57,713 nucleotides of DNA from an uncultured Bacteroides sp. Lineage in GTDB: Bacteria; Bacteroidota; Bacteroidia; Bacteroidales; Bacteroidaceae. Position 1 is the stretch's first letter. Every line of letters starts with the position of its first letter. The position numbers and the translations under genes are program-made. The notes beneath the pieces are model-generated. The model saw only the letters and a program-made list of their open reading frames with translations, had not been told where the DNA came from and made no database searches. Location: contig CANSEY010000026.1 in the NCBI GenBank assembly GCA_947646015.1, forward strand, positions 1 to 57,713, written 5' to 3'. This document shows positions 28,068-38,086 of this stretch, one piece after another.

Positions 28068-29176
28068 ATGAGTAAATGCAAGACAGTCACCTTGCGCAAG
28101 CGCAAGGTGAAGAACGGGACACAGTATTCTCTGTGTCTGGATTATTATCCCGGCTACCGTGACAACATCACCATGAAAGTGATTACCCGTGAAGCTCTGG
28201 GGATTTATATCTTCGCCAAACCTGCCAACCAGCAGGAACGCGATTTCAACGCACGCATGATGAAAAAAGCGGAGATATTGCGTAACCGGCGTTATGAGTC
28301 CATCTTCAACGAGAACAACGGCTTCTTTGACAAAGCCAAGATGAAAGGCGATTTCCTTGCCTACTTCAAGGGGGTGGCAGACAGGAAAAATATCACGTGG
28401 CAGCACGTCTATAAACATTTCGAGCGGTTCGTGAACGGCAAATGTACCTTTGAGGAGGTGGAACCGCAAGTTCATGGAATATCTGCTTAACCGCCCCACA
28501 GTCCATACACACCAACCAAAAGTTGCATATAAATTCCGTAACAGGTTACTGGTCGGCTTTCCGTGCCGTTCTCCACGCCGCCTACCGTGACGGGAAGATT
28601 AAAGAGAACCCCAACGGTTTCTTAGACCGCATCGAGAGCATCCCCACCATAAGGGAGCATCTGAGCCAAGAGGAACTGATACGGCTTGCCGAAACGCCCT
28701 ATGAGGAAGAAGTATTGAAAAGGGCATTCCTTTTCAGCTGCCTGACCGGGCTGAGGAAGAGCGACATCAAGCAGCTCACTTGGCAACAGATACAACCGTA
28801 CACCAACGGCAAGATGTTTGTGACCACCCGTATGCAAAAGACCAAGCAGATTGTACACAACCCCATCAGTGATGAAGCCTACGGGTTGCTCGGAGAACGG
28901 TGCGAGGGGCTTATCTTTGCCGGATTCAAGGACAAGATGCTGCAAGGACCATTGAAACGGTGTCTTTTGGCGGCAGGCATAACCAAGAAGATAACCTTTC
29001 ACTGCACCTGGCATTCATTCGGAAGCCTGCACGTGGAAATGGGTATGGACATGGCTGTCATCCAAGCTTATCTGGAACACAAGAACATTACCACCACGCA
29101 GATTTACTCCAAGATGGCAGCGCAGCAGATGTGTGAGGTCGTGGACAAGATAACCTTGAAACGCAGAGAGGCATAA
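28068..29176 (+). pseudogene. Tyrosine integrase of a mobile element, frameshifted and catalytically broken
   Basis: The N-terminal part (MSKCKTVTLRKRKVKNGTQY to GKCTFEEVE) has an arm-binding and SAM-like layout typical of Bacteroides integrases. Frameshifts between about 28463 and 28540 break the reading (the expected NQKLHINSVTGYW resumes in another frame). The catalytic domain has Arg in TGLRKSDIKQL and the Tyr motif EHKNITTTQIYSKM. The His-x-x-Arg box reads HCTWHSF (29000-29020): a Trp stands where Arg is needed, and LGH has become LEH. Thus the protein is both split and missing a key residue. Confidence 0.88.
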
Positions 29177-29401
29177 GGCGATTTGAATATTCAGAGAGAG
29201 GTTATTGCTTGGAGCTTTAACCACTCCTTTTATTTTGGGTGGTAACCAATAAGTCCTTAAAGTATGATAATTGAGTATGATTTCGGATATTTGGTGAAAA
29301 ACATTGAAAAAGAAACCGCTAACCAAGGATAATGAGTAACAATTGAAAGAAGACTATTAAATTTGCGAAAACAGTAACAAGTAACAACCAGATAAGACAA
29401 T

Positions 29402-30252
29402 ATGGAACCGTCCGTAAAGGACAAATATATCATTTTAGGATTCATCGGCTTTGCCATTCTCTTGATCCCATTTATCGCAACGCTGATTGTTGCCAACAAA
29501 TTCAATCAGGATACTTTTGTAAGGCTGATTGTCTTTGTATGCAGCAACCTTTTAGGCTGGCTGCTCTACTTCTCCTTCTAGACAGTCATCTTCGACGCAT
29601 ACGAAATCTACAAAATCAAGTTCGGCAAGAAAAAGACGCCTGCCACCGAGATCATAACAGTTCAGGAAGAGCCGTCCCAAGAAGCGCATGAGCCTATAAC
29701 ACCGTCATCAATGCCGACAGGTGGAGAAGCGACCCCGAAAATAAAACCGGTAGAGATTGCCATTGCCTCGGAGCTTCACGAGAAGAACCGTGCCAGCTAT
29801 GAGGACAAGCAGAAGCAGGAAGAGGAGGAGCGTATCCGCATGGTCATGGAATACATCCATTTCGTCATGCCCCGCATTGCAGACCAAGGGACCGTGAACC
29901 ATATCTGTGGCGAGGTCAACAACTGGATACGCCTTCACAGTTACAAGCCCAAGCCGATAAAGGGACGGCTAACCAAGGATGTTTCAAACATTCCGCTCCT
30001 CCATTTCGTATGGAATATCTCCGAGCGTTTCATGTACAAGAAATACTACACGGGGGACACCGTGCCCGTTTCATCAGCACCCTTTTCCCACGGGAGTTCG
30101 CCGATACGGACTTGGCGACCATCAAAAACTTCAAGGTAGAGCCGTTAAAGACACAAATTCCCATAGACGAGCCGGAAAACGGCAAGCCGGATTTCCAGTA
30201 TCCTGCGGATTATGTACGGGAAGAGTATAGCCAGCCTTTCCACAACCAATAA
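29402..30252 (+). pseudogene. Two-helix membrane protein of a mobilizable element, broken
   Basis: The reading starts MEPSVKDKYIILGFIGFAIL, has two hydrophobic segments (about residues 9-33 and 39-59), meets TAG at codon 60 (29579) and continues TVIFDAYEIYKIKFGKKKTP. A charged coiled-coil-like stretch (EDKQKQEEEERIRM) and a conserved C-terminal part follow. A second frameshift near 30060 is needed to read RFISTLFPREFADTDLATIK to the stop at 30250. I know such proteins next to the integrase in Bacteroides integrative mobilizable elements, but no function is assigned. Confidence 0.68.
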
Positions 30253-30434
30253 CCGCAAGTATTCAACAACAGATAACTGTCTATATCACACCGTTTCCCG
30301 AACAGCTTTGTCCGTCAGTCACGGTTGGGCATCGTTATTCGGGAATTATTTTGCAATGACCTTTCGTGGAGGTGTTCACGGCTGTATCATTCCAGTCCTT
30401 TGCGCCAAGCCTTACAAAAGAGGCGAGTACGCAA

Positions 30435-30808
30435 ATGGAAAAAACAGTGATTACATTCAACGACCTCCCGGAGGTTGTCACCCAGCTTCGGGACGAGGTG
30501 ATGGGCTTGAAAAGCCTGCTTAGAGAGCAGCGCAGTGTGAACAATGCAAAAGCGGTGGACACCCATGTTCCCATGTCGGTGAAAGAGGCGGCGGAGTATC
30601 TGGGCATTCCCAAAGGCACGCTCTACATGAAGCTGTCAGAGGGAAGCATTCCTGCCACCAAGCCCGGCAAACGCTATTGCCTTTACCGGGACGAGCTGGA
30701 CAGATGCTGGAATCCTCCCGGAAGAATCCCGTACCCTTGTCCAATGAGGAACTCAGCGAATCCATATCCTCTTCCCACCGCCACAAGCCTAATCCCCGTA
30801 ACTGGTAA
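30435..30808 (+). pseudogene. Excisionase-like helix-turn-helix protein, frameshifted near its end
   Basis: The protein starts MEKTVITFNDLPEVVTQLRD, has a coiled segment and an excisionase-type winged helix: MSVKEAAEYLGIPKGTLYMK then SEGSIPATKPGKRYCLYRDE. Near 30703 the reading passes from DRCWN into a frame (LESSRKNPVPLSNEELSES) that ends NPRNW at 30806, as expected for the family; the lost base is probably a G in the Trp codon. Proteins of this type control excision or transfer of integrative elements. It is followed by the ATPase gene after six bases. Confidence 0.75.
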
Positions 30809-30814
30809 GAACCC

Positions 30815-31412
30815 ATGGAAGAGGATAAGGATTATATCAATCTGATACATGGCGACCTGACGAGGGCAACCCAAATACAGAACGGTTTGCCGGACAGCAT
30901 CGGCGTGATGAGTATCAAGACCGCCAACTGGACGATACTCGAAGCGTCGCTGCTACCCACGCCCCGTGCTTTGTGGAACAGTTTTGGGTATGAGGGGGAG
31001 CTGTCCTGCGTCTTTGCGGATTCCAATGTGGGCAAGTCTATCCTTGCCGTGCAGATAGCCGACCGTATCGCTCGGACTGACAATGTGCTGTATCTGGACC
31101 TCGAACTATCCGAAAAGCAGTTCCAGCTCCGCTACACGGGCGAGCACGGAAAGCTCTATACCTTTCCCGACAGGCTGTACAGGGTATCGCTTGACTCTAA
31201 TTCGTTGCTGGAAGACAATTTCGAGGAAGCCATCATCGGCGGCATGGAGCAAATGGCACTGCAAACCGGCTGTAAAATCTTCATTGTGGACAATCTTACC
31301 TACCTGTGCTGCGCCATGGAGAAAGGCGATGCGGCGGGACGGCTGATGATACAACTCAACAACCTCAAAAAGAGATACGGGCTGTCCATCCTTGTTCTGG
31401 CGCATACCCATG
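30815..31412 (+). pseudogene. RepA-like/AAA ATPase of a mobilizable element, 3' truncated
   Basis: The frame encodes MEEDKDYINLIHGDLTRATQ, then a RecA-like core with Walker A in CVFADSNVGKSILAVQIADR (about residues 67-87) and Walker B in CKIFIVDNLTYL. Similarity ends at ILVLAHTH (about 31410); the rest of the open frame to 31537 is antisense to the HTCS gene. Family members bind ATP and act in element replication. The remaining primase and mobilization genes expected downstream are absent, so the element was cut here. Confidence 0.78.
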
Positions 31413-31414
31413 TA

Positions 31415-34400
31415 TCATTTATTACATTTTTCATTTCTAAATTGTTTTGGAGTCATTCCTGTCATGCTTTTAAACGTAGAACTGAAATATCGGGGATAAG
31501 TAAAACCCACTTCGCAACTTATTTCATTTATATTTAAATTTGTGTTAACAAGTAGTGACATCGCTTGCTCTATGCGTAATCTGTTTATATAGTCATTTAC
31601 TCCCATACCTGTTATAATTTTTATTTTGCTGTATAATGAAGATCGGCTGACTATCATTGCATCCGCCAATTGCTGGACGGAGAACTCTTCGTCAGATAGA
31701 TTTTCATGTATGACAGCATTTATCTTTTTCATGAAATCCTCATCGGCCTTACTGTTTGTCAAATCTAATAAGGAGGGTGAACCAGTAACCGTTACATATT
31801 GACTGTGTATTTTTTCTCTGTTTTTTAAAATATTGCCGACGACGACCTTTAAAAAGGCCAAATCAAAAGGTTTAGGGATATAAGAATCGGCTCCGGATTT
31901 ATATCCGGTTGTTATTCCTGTTTGGTCATAACGTGCTGTCAGCAATATTACTGGTATATGGCTTATCCGGATGTCGTTTTTTATTTGACGGCATAATTCA
32001 AAACCATCCATTTGGGGCATCATTACATCGCTCACAATGATAGACGGTTGTTTCTTTCTGCATGTTTCCAGTGCCGAGATTGCATTGTCTGCTGCATAAA
32101 CTTTTTTAAAAGTTTCTGTAAAGGACTCTATTAGGTATTCTCTTAACTCCTTTTCATCCTCTACGATAAGTATGGTCTTCCCCGTACAATCGAAATGTAA
32201 ATCTTGAGTTGTGTTCACAATGGGGGCTTCTTTTTGTAGTAACTTTGTGGCTTCTGCCTTTTCATTGATATCAAGAAGCGGCAACTCTAAATAAAATGTC
32301 GCCCCTTTGTCGGTATTATTATAGGTCCCAATATCCCCTCCATGCATTTCCATGATTGTTTTGGCATAATATAATCCGAACCCGCTTCCTTTTTCCTTAT
32401 GATTACCTTTATAAAACCGTGTGAAAAGGTTTGTTATATCCGAATCTTGTATACCGATTCCTTCATCTACAACTGATATTCTGACTTTGTTTTCAAGCTT
32501 CCGTGTGTTTATTGTTATACAACTTTCGGGCATGCTGAATTTCAGTGCATTCATCAGCAGGTTTGACAGTACGGTATGACATTTTTGCTTATCAAACCAT
32601 ACCTCTTCTATATCGGTGGTCATTTGTAATTTTATGCATATCCCTTTCTGCCTAGCTTCTTCTGTAAAATCTTTTACAATATTAGTTATCCATTCGTCTA
32701 ATTTGCATTTTTGTATTTTCAATTTACTATAGCCTGCTTCCATACTGTTCCAGTCTAGTACCATGTCCACTATTTCCCTCATATATTGTGCCTGATTGAA
32801 TATTAATTGCAATTGTGGCATCAGATATGAAGGTAACCCTTGTGTCTCGTTTTTATCTATCAAACATTTTAGTGGAGCATAAATCAATGTCAAAGGGGTC
32901 CGTAATTCATGATTTATGTGAATGAGAAAATCTATCTTCTTTTCATTAAAATATTGTCTATATTCTTTTAGTCTCTTTTGTATTTTGACTTCTTTTCTTA
33001 TATTAAAAATAGACATTCCTACAATGATTCCTCCTGTAAGAAAAATGCAACATAGGATTATAAACCAGTCCGTTTTATACCATGGTGGGGTGACATGAAT
33101 GTCAGTTAGGTGGATGGGCATGGTATAATTCCCGTCTTTTGTCATGCATGATACTTCAATGTGGTATTTGCCTGGGGAGAGATTGGAAAGTTCCAGCATC
33201 GGATGATATGAGTCAATGCTTTTATCAACGTCTCCTTTTATAATATATCGAAATGGAACCCGCTGGAAAATATCTTTGTTTTTGATATGTACCTGTAGTA
33301 TGAGTGTATTATATTTCCATGGAATCTTTATGTTGCGTATATTTATATCTGATGTTTGTAGTTGTCCGTTAAGCTCTACTCCACAAAGATCTATCTCAGG
33401 ATATGGCTCATTAGGCTCTGGAATATCCGTGTTAATTTGCACCAGCCCTTCTATACCACCGAAATAAAGATATCGGTGTTTTTTCATAGTCCGTTGTTGA
33501 TAAGTGAATATTATTTCATTGGGATGAAATCCGTCGCTTCTGTTCCATTGGATAAACTTGTCGTCTTTTATACAATACGAGTACAGCTGGTTTTGCGCGC
33601 AAATCCATACCCTTTCAGAGGAAGGGTCATAGCGGAGTGCACTAATGTCACTGAACAATTGTGAGTCTATTTTTGAGTATCTTTTTTCTTTTAGATTGTA
33701 ATATCCTATCCCGGCTGTTGTTCCCACCCATATCCTATCTTGTCCGTCACAATCGATTGCAGTGATGGTCTCTTTTTCGTCTATTTGAAAAAGAGGTTGG
33801 ATGCTATCATTTTTATTAATGATTTGGAATACTTTATTGCCACTCATCGTTAGAGACATCTTTTCATCAGAATACCCCATTACTGAAGTTGGTAATTGGT
33901 AATTCTTGTCTGTTTTGATCGGAGAGAATTTTCTATTATTTATATCATATATCCATATATCTTTGCTTAGTATATATATTTTGTTCTTTGTCACCCGATG
34001 GGCGCGTGGAATATATCCGTAAAAGCATTGCCTGAAATTGATACTATCATTTATTATTAAAAATGGTCGGTAAGCTCCCGTGTGTGTGTCGAATAAAAAG
34101 AGTCCTTTGGTATAAACAGATACTATCAGCTCTTTTTCTGATATAGGAGCTATGGAAACCACTTTATCTCCATAGGTGGAGTAAAAATGCTTGAAATCTC
34201 CCGTTTGAGGCTCATACAGGTTTATTCCGCCACCGTCTGTACCGATCCATAGCCTTCCATTAGGCTCTTCGAATAAACTTGTTACCGATTTCTCGCTCAG
34301 TCCGTTAATATATCCTAATGGGCAGTCTTTATATGTGCGTATGTAGCTTTCTTTAATATTGAAAACCCCTCCTCTGACACTTCCGGCCCATAGGCCTTCA

Positions 34401-35338
34401 TTTTCATCCTTATATAATATAGTAACAGAATTTACGGGTAACGAATTTTTATCTCCAGCAATATGGTAGAGATTGGAGAAATTCTCATTAGACAGTTCCA
34501 GACGGTTGATTCCTCCTCCGTCAGTCGCCAGCCATAGAAACCCTTCCTTCTCTACGATATCCAATACATAATTGTTTGTTAGGTCGGAGTTTTCTTTTGT
34601 ATACCGTTTTATAAACTTACCTGTTTTTTCATAACAAAACAAACCTTGTCCCCAAAAGGATAAATATATATATCCGTTTGACGATAGATACGCCCCTTGC
34701 AGAATATTGTTTGAACCAGAGAAAAGCCTTTTCAGTCGCATGGTCTGATAGTCCAATACGTATACCCCATCTCTTCTGGTGGCGACTAGTGCCTCTCTTT
34801 CAGAAAATGCTATAATTTTTTGTACCCTGTACTTTGTAACATCACTACCTTTATCCTCTTGCTTTTTAATATTAATGGATTTAAAAGAGCGTTTTTTATA
34901 GTCATATTTGTATATTCGGTTTTCGCTTCCGAAAAGTATTCCATCGGTTATGCATAAAGAGGAGTATATTATATCTCGATTAACAAGAGTAAAATTCCCA
35001 TGTTTCTCATCATATGTTACCATCCCCTCCCGGGTGGATATCCATATATTGTTTAGAGAATCTTGAGTTAGATGTAGAATCTCATTGTCGGGTAAAGAAT
35101 ATCTGTCTTCCGGGTTACTCTTGAATATTTTTAAATCTTGTCCCGTATAAGAATTTAGTCCATTCCTCGTTCCTATCCATAACTTTCCCTTTTTATCCAA
35201 GAGAATGGATTGGACAGTTGATTGTGAAAGCCCTTCCTCAATGGAAATGGACGTAAACTGATAGTTTACGCCGCGGCCCAGGGCAGAGGATGCACAAAGT
35301 AATATTACTATAATAAGTAGGGCTGTGTTTCTATGCAT
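31415..35338 (-). CDS. Hybrid two-component system regulator (HTCS)
   Basis: The 1307-residue protein combines sensor kinase and regulator in one chain. It has a signal peptide (MHRNTALLIIVILLCASSALG), a periplasmic double beta-propeller with Reg_prop repeats such as GKLWIGTRNGLNSYTGQDL and GRLWIGTDGGGINLYEP, a Y_Y_Y domain, and a transmembrane helix near residue 785. The HisKA motif is HINHELRTPLTLIY, the HATPase domain has GIGIQDSDITNLF and GSGFGLYYAKTIME, the receiver has SDVMMPQMDGFELC (phospho-Asp), and a C-terminal AraC helix-turn-helix ends the chain (about residues 1190-1307). Such proteins sense glycan breakdown products in the periplasm and activate PULs. It is adjacent to the sialidase and susCD genes, its likely targets. 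Confidence 0.95.
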   Translation of the reverse strand: MHRNTALLIIVILLCASSALGRGVNYQFTSISIEEGLSQSTVQSILLDKKGKLWIGTRNGLNSYTGQDLKIFKSNPEDRYSLPDNEILHLTQDSLNNIWISTREGMVTYDEKHGNFTLVNRDIIYSSLCITDGILFGSENRIYKYDYKKRSFKSINIKKQEDKGSDVTKYRVQKIIAFSEREALVATRRDGVYVLDYQTMRLKRLFSGSNNILQGAYLSSNGYIYLSFWGQGLFCYEKTGKFIKRYTKENSDLTNNYVLDIVEKEGFLWLATDGGGINRLELSNENFSNLYHIAGDKNSLPVNSVTILYKDENEGLWAGSVRGGVFNIKESYIRTYKDCPLGYINGLSEKSVTSLFEEPNGRLWIGTDGGGINLYEPQTGDFKHFYSTYGDKVVSIAPISEKELIVSVYTKGLFLFDTHTGAYRPFLIINDSINFRQCFYGYIPRAHRVTKNKIYILSKDIWIYDINNRKFSPIKTDKNYQLPTSVMGYSDEKMSLTMSGNKVFQIINKNDSIQPLFQIDEKETITAIDCDGQDRIWVGTTAGIGYYNLKEKRYSKIDSQLFSDISALRYDPSSERVWICAQNQLYSYCIKDDKFIQWNRSDGFHPNEIIFTYQQRTMKKHRYLYFGGIEGLVQINTDIPEPNEPYPEIDLCGVELNGQLQTSDINIRNIKIPWKYNTLILQVHIKNKDIFQRVPFRYIIKGDVDKSIDSYHPMLELSNLSPGKYHIEVSCMTKDGNYTMPIHLTDIHVTPPWYKTDWFIILCCIFLTGGIIVGMSIFNIRKEVKIQKRLKEYRQYFNEKKIDFLIHINHELRTPLTLIYAPLKCLIDKNETQGLPSYLMPQLQLIFNQAQYMREIVDMVLDWNSMEAGYSKLKIQKCKLDEWITNIVKDFTEEARQKGICIKLQMTTDIEEVWFDKQKCHTVLSNLLMNALKFSMPESCITINTRKLENKVRISVVDEGIGIQDSDITNLFTRFYKGNHKEKGSGFGLYYAKTIMEMHGGDIGTYNNTDKGATFYLELPLLDINEKAEATKLLQKEAPIVNTTQDLHFDCTGKTILIVEDEKELREYLIESFTETFKKVYAADNAISALETCRKKQPSIIVSDVMMPQMDGFELCRQIKNDIRISHIPVILLTARYDQTGITTGYKSGADSYIPKPFDLAFLKVVVGNILKNREKIHSQYVTVTGSPSLLDLTNSKADEDFMKKINAVIHENLSDEEFSVQQLADAMIVSRSSLYSKIKIITGMGVNDYINRLRIEQAMSLLVNTNLNINEISCEVGFTYPRYFSSTFKSMTGMTPKQFRNEKCNK

Positions 35339-35455
35339 TTTTATCTTTATAGTGTTATTTCAAGTTTGTATTTTATTAATAAACGATATTGTTACATAAA
35401 ATGTTTGTTAAATCCATGTTTTTAAGACAAAAAAATAATTATTGGATGTACCGAG

Positions 35456-35463
35456 CAAATTTA
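35456..35463 (-). promoter_or_regulatory. Putative -7 box of the HTCS gene
   Basis: On the minus strand TAAATTTG fits TAnnTTTG. The IS21 element begins only 13 bases upstream of it (35477), within the space where a -33 box would lie. The native -33 region has therefore been displaced. Confidence 0.5.
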
Positions 35464-35536
35464 CAGGTCCCTTTTTTGTGCAATTTAACAGTATCCACTT
35501 TCCTTAGTTCTCTTCTTTACTTTCATTAACTTTTTT

Positions 35537-36328
35537 TTAAGATGCAGTCCCTATCTGTTGATTGCTAAAAATTGTTTTCCTGTTTTCCATGCGGTAGCTT
35601 TTTCCTGATAGCCTGATTATCTCACAACAATAGAGTAGTCTGTCCAGTAGAGCTGCCGCACAAACTTCGTCTCCTGCCATCTCCAGCCATCCGGTAAGAT
35701 CCCGGCTTGCGGTAATGATAAGTGATGTCTTACCTTGAACGCAATTCACCAGTTTAAACAGTAGCAGTACATCTTCTCCTTTCAGGGGAAACAGCGTAAC
35801 ATCATCGATTGCCAGCAGCTGCGCTTTCATTATTCGTTTGTATGTTTTCATCGCGGGTCGTGATATCTCCTTAGTCTTCAAACAGACAAACAGTTCTTCC
35901 AAGGTCAGCAGGTATGCCTTATAACCCGCTTTCACTGCTTCATGGATAAGTCCTGAAGCAATGAATGTCTTTCCGGTTCCGGAATCTCCTACCAGCAGAA
36001 GATTATATGTCCTTCTTATCCATACCAGTTCACGCAATTCGCGCATCTGCCTTTGGTCAATCCCTTCGGTACGTGAGAAATCATATAGATCCAGATCATA
36101 CCTTGCAGGCAATCCTGCAAATTTCAACCTGGTCAGATAACTTCTCCTTTCCTTGTCCCGAAGTTCCCGCATCAGACAAGTTGACAGAAACTCGGAGTAA
36201 GTCTGTTGCTTTTCCTGTGCTTCATGTAGTATTTCATCCAGGTGTTCTGCCAGGAATGGCAGCTTCAGGTTGCGGGCACATTCGGTCAGTTCTTTCTTAT
36301 ACCTTGCCATTGTTTCTAAAGATTTCAT
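35537..36328 (-). CDS. istB: IS21 helper ATPase IstB
   Basis: The 263-residue AAA+ ATPase has Walker A in [19 protein letters not shown] (about residue 115) and Walker B in [12 protein letters not shown]. IstB remodels target DNA to help the transposase. Its start lies 32 bases inside the end of istA, an overlap typical of the family that suggests coupled translation. Length is normal. Confidence 0.93.
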
Positions 36329-37856
36329 TATATGTTTTTACCAATCCGGTTGACTGTGTCCGGGAAGCAGGATTTTTTCCTACATCCGATTCTCTCATTT
36401 TCTTCTTCCATATATGTCCGCACAGGCTTTTAACGGACTCACCATTATAGATTCCCTTGTCCAGACATACACTAACCGCTTCTGTCAGGATGGCTTTGTC
36501 ATATCCGGGAATTATGCGTAGAATTACCTCCAGATTCTCCCTGTAATAACGTTCCTTCCTTCTCTGCAGGTTCTCAAGCCATAAGGCGACCTCTCTATTG
36601 TACGATACATAGATAAGAATGCGTTCAGCCAGCTTTTGTGCTCCGATATTTCTTTGCCTTCTGTGTCCTTCACCATAGATAGTCTTTCCCTTGAGTTCGC
36701 ACAGATCATGCCGGCAGACAAGCTTTCCCGTCTCCTTATTATAAAGTTCCAGGCATCCGTCTGTTTCATGGAGCCATACTGTCGTTTCTCCTCCCCGATA
36801 GGTTCCGCATGGCAGGCTATAGTAGTTTCCCCTGTACTGTACGGTATTGTCTTTACGTACATGATATTCCTTCATTTCTCCACCGGGTGAGTGCGGAGTA
36901 CCGTGATAGGGTACAAGGTATTCTCTTTCCTGTGCAAATTCCTCAAGGGGAATCCGGTGTGTGGTACCATATTCCTTCCCGTTTCCCGTTCTTTCAAGCC
37001 AGAGACGTGCTTCTTCATTAAGTCTGTCTACATTCTGAAAAATACGTGCCGTGAGGAAATTCGTCTTCACATATTTCACAACATTCTCTACCCTCCCCTT
37101 TGACTCCGGATCGGCCTTGTGACAGAACACGGGATGGAAATGCTGCTCTTTTACAAATGCCTGAAATTTGCCGGTCAGTATCAAATCCCCCATGTTCGCC
37201 CGTGCTATAAGTACTTTATCCTGGTCGTAAATGATCTTTTGCGGCCTGCCTCCGAAGTATTCGAAGGCAAGTTCATGGGCATAAACCGCAAGCCCGGTGT
37301 CAAAGGGCCTCCGGCTAAAATAGATAAATTTATATCGTGAACGGGACAGGACAATAGCAAAGAAGTACACTTTGATGGACTTCCCGTTTTCAGTGCGCAT
37401 ACATTTCTCCCCAAAATCCGCCTGTGCGTATTCCCCGTAGGGAGTATCAGGCTGCTTCTCGTAGTTTCGCTTATGCGTTTCAACCTTTTTCCCGATGCCG
37501 TATTTTTTGCGTACCCTTTCCACGAAACCGGATATGGTTCTGTTACATACACGGGGGAAGTCCGGATAGCATTCCTTCAGCCAGTCATGTATCCTGGCGG
37601 CCGATATATACGGGTATTCTTCCAGGTTTGCACGTACATATTGCTCGTAGTTTTCCAGTTTCAGCCTGTACTTGCGGTGAGAACTTTGTTTTTTAACAAA
37701 CTCCTCCATAGTCATATTCAGATACCGTCGTACAGTCTTACGGTTCACACCCAGATATATTCCAATTTGTGTTTTGTTCAGTCCTTTCAACTGAAGCTCC
37801 CTTACTTTATGCCACATATATTGTTTCTCCTTAAAATATTGTTTCCTTATTTCCAT
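36297..37856 (-). CDS. istA: IS21 transposase IstA
   Basis: The 519-residue protein has an N-terminal helix-turn-helix ([20 protein letters not shown]), then a DDE integrase core with Asp in [14 protein letters not shown], Asp in [18 protein letters not shown] and Glu in [17 protein letters not shown]. The C-terminal beta-barrel domain follows. It performs cut-and-insert or copy-paste transposition together with IstB. No break is visible, so the element may still be active. Confidence 0.94.
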
Positions 37857-38004
37857 TGCAGTATCTGTCTATGCTTTGTTTGAGCGGCAAAGATAGACAT
37901 TCCCCGACATGCAAAAAACACTGTATTCGTCTCTATAAAAGTGGTACCTTTGCTTTTTCCACTTTTTGAAAGATAAAGTTACAGCCTACATTATTGGATT
38001 ATAC

Positions 38005-38059
38005 ATGACTTTTTTTGCATGATTTTTGATCTTTTTTTTTACGCTGCTACATACTTTTG
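38005..38059 (+). promoter_or_regulatory. Candidate HTCS operator (copy A) and -7 box of the sialidase gene
   Basis: A 26-bp box (38005-38030) contains ATGA at 38005 and again at 38019, separated by a T-tract, with TTGAT at its end. After 21 bases comes TACTTTTG (38052-38059, fits TAnnTTTG), and the sialidase ATG is 27 bases further. The same box and spacing occur at 44905 and 55115. The direct repeat ATGA-N10-ATGA is the type of pattern bound by AraC-type domains such as that of the HTCS. Confidence 0.7.
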
Positions 38060-38086
38060 CTACAAATAATTAACTGTTTTTAGAAT

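Larger units (their letters stand above)
35477..37961 (-). mobile_element. IS21-family insertion sequence with target duplication
   Basis: The element carries istA and istB on the minus strand. Its ends follow the family rule TG...CA (35477 and 37960-37961). Imperfect terminal repeats include GTATCCACTTT at the left end and GGTACCACTTTT (complement of 37935-37947) at the right. CTTTTT flanks it at 35471-35476 and 37962-37967, a candidate 6-bp target duplication. It occupies the space between the divergent HTCS and sialidase genes. Confidence 0.85.

Noticed and set aside
28068-29176. A tRNA attachment site for the mobilizable element
   Set aside because: No tRNA gene or tRNA 3' end repeat is present at either edge of the island.
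31413-31537. C-terminal end of the RepA-like ATPase frame
   Set aside because: These codons are the complement of the HTCS 3' end; ATPase similarity stops at about 31410.
35339-38086. An invertible promoter, common in B. fragilis, between HTCS and the sialidase
   Set aside because: The gap is explained by an IS21 element with target duplication; I found no inverted repeat pair of recombinase type flanking a promoter.
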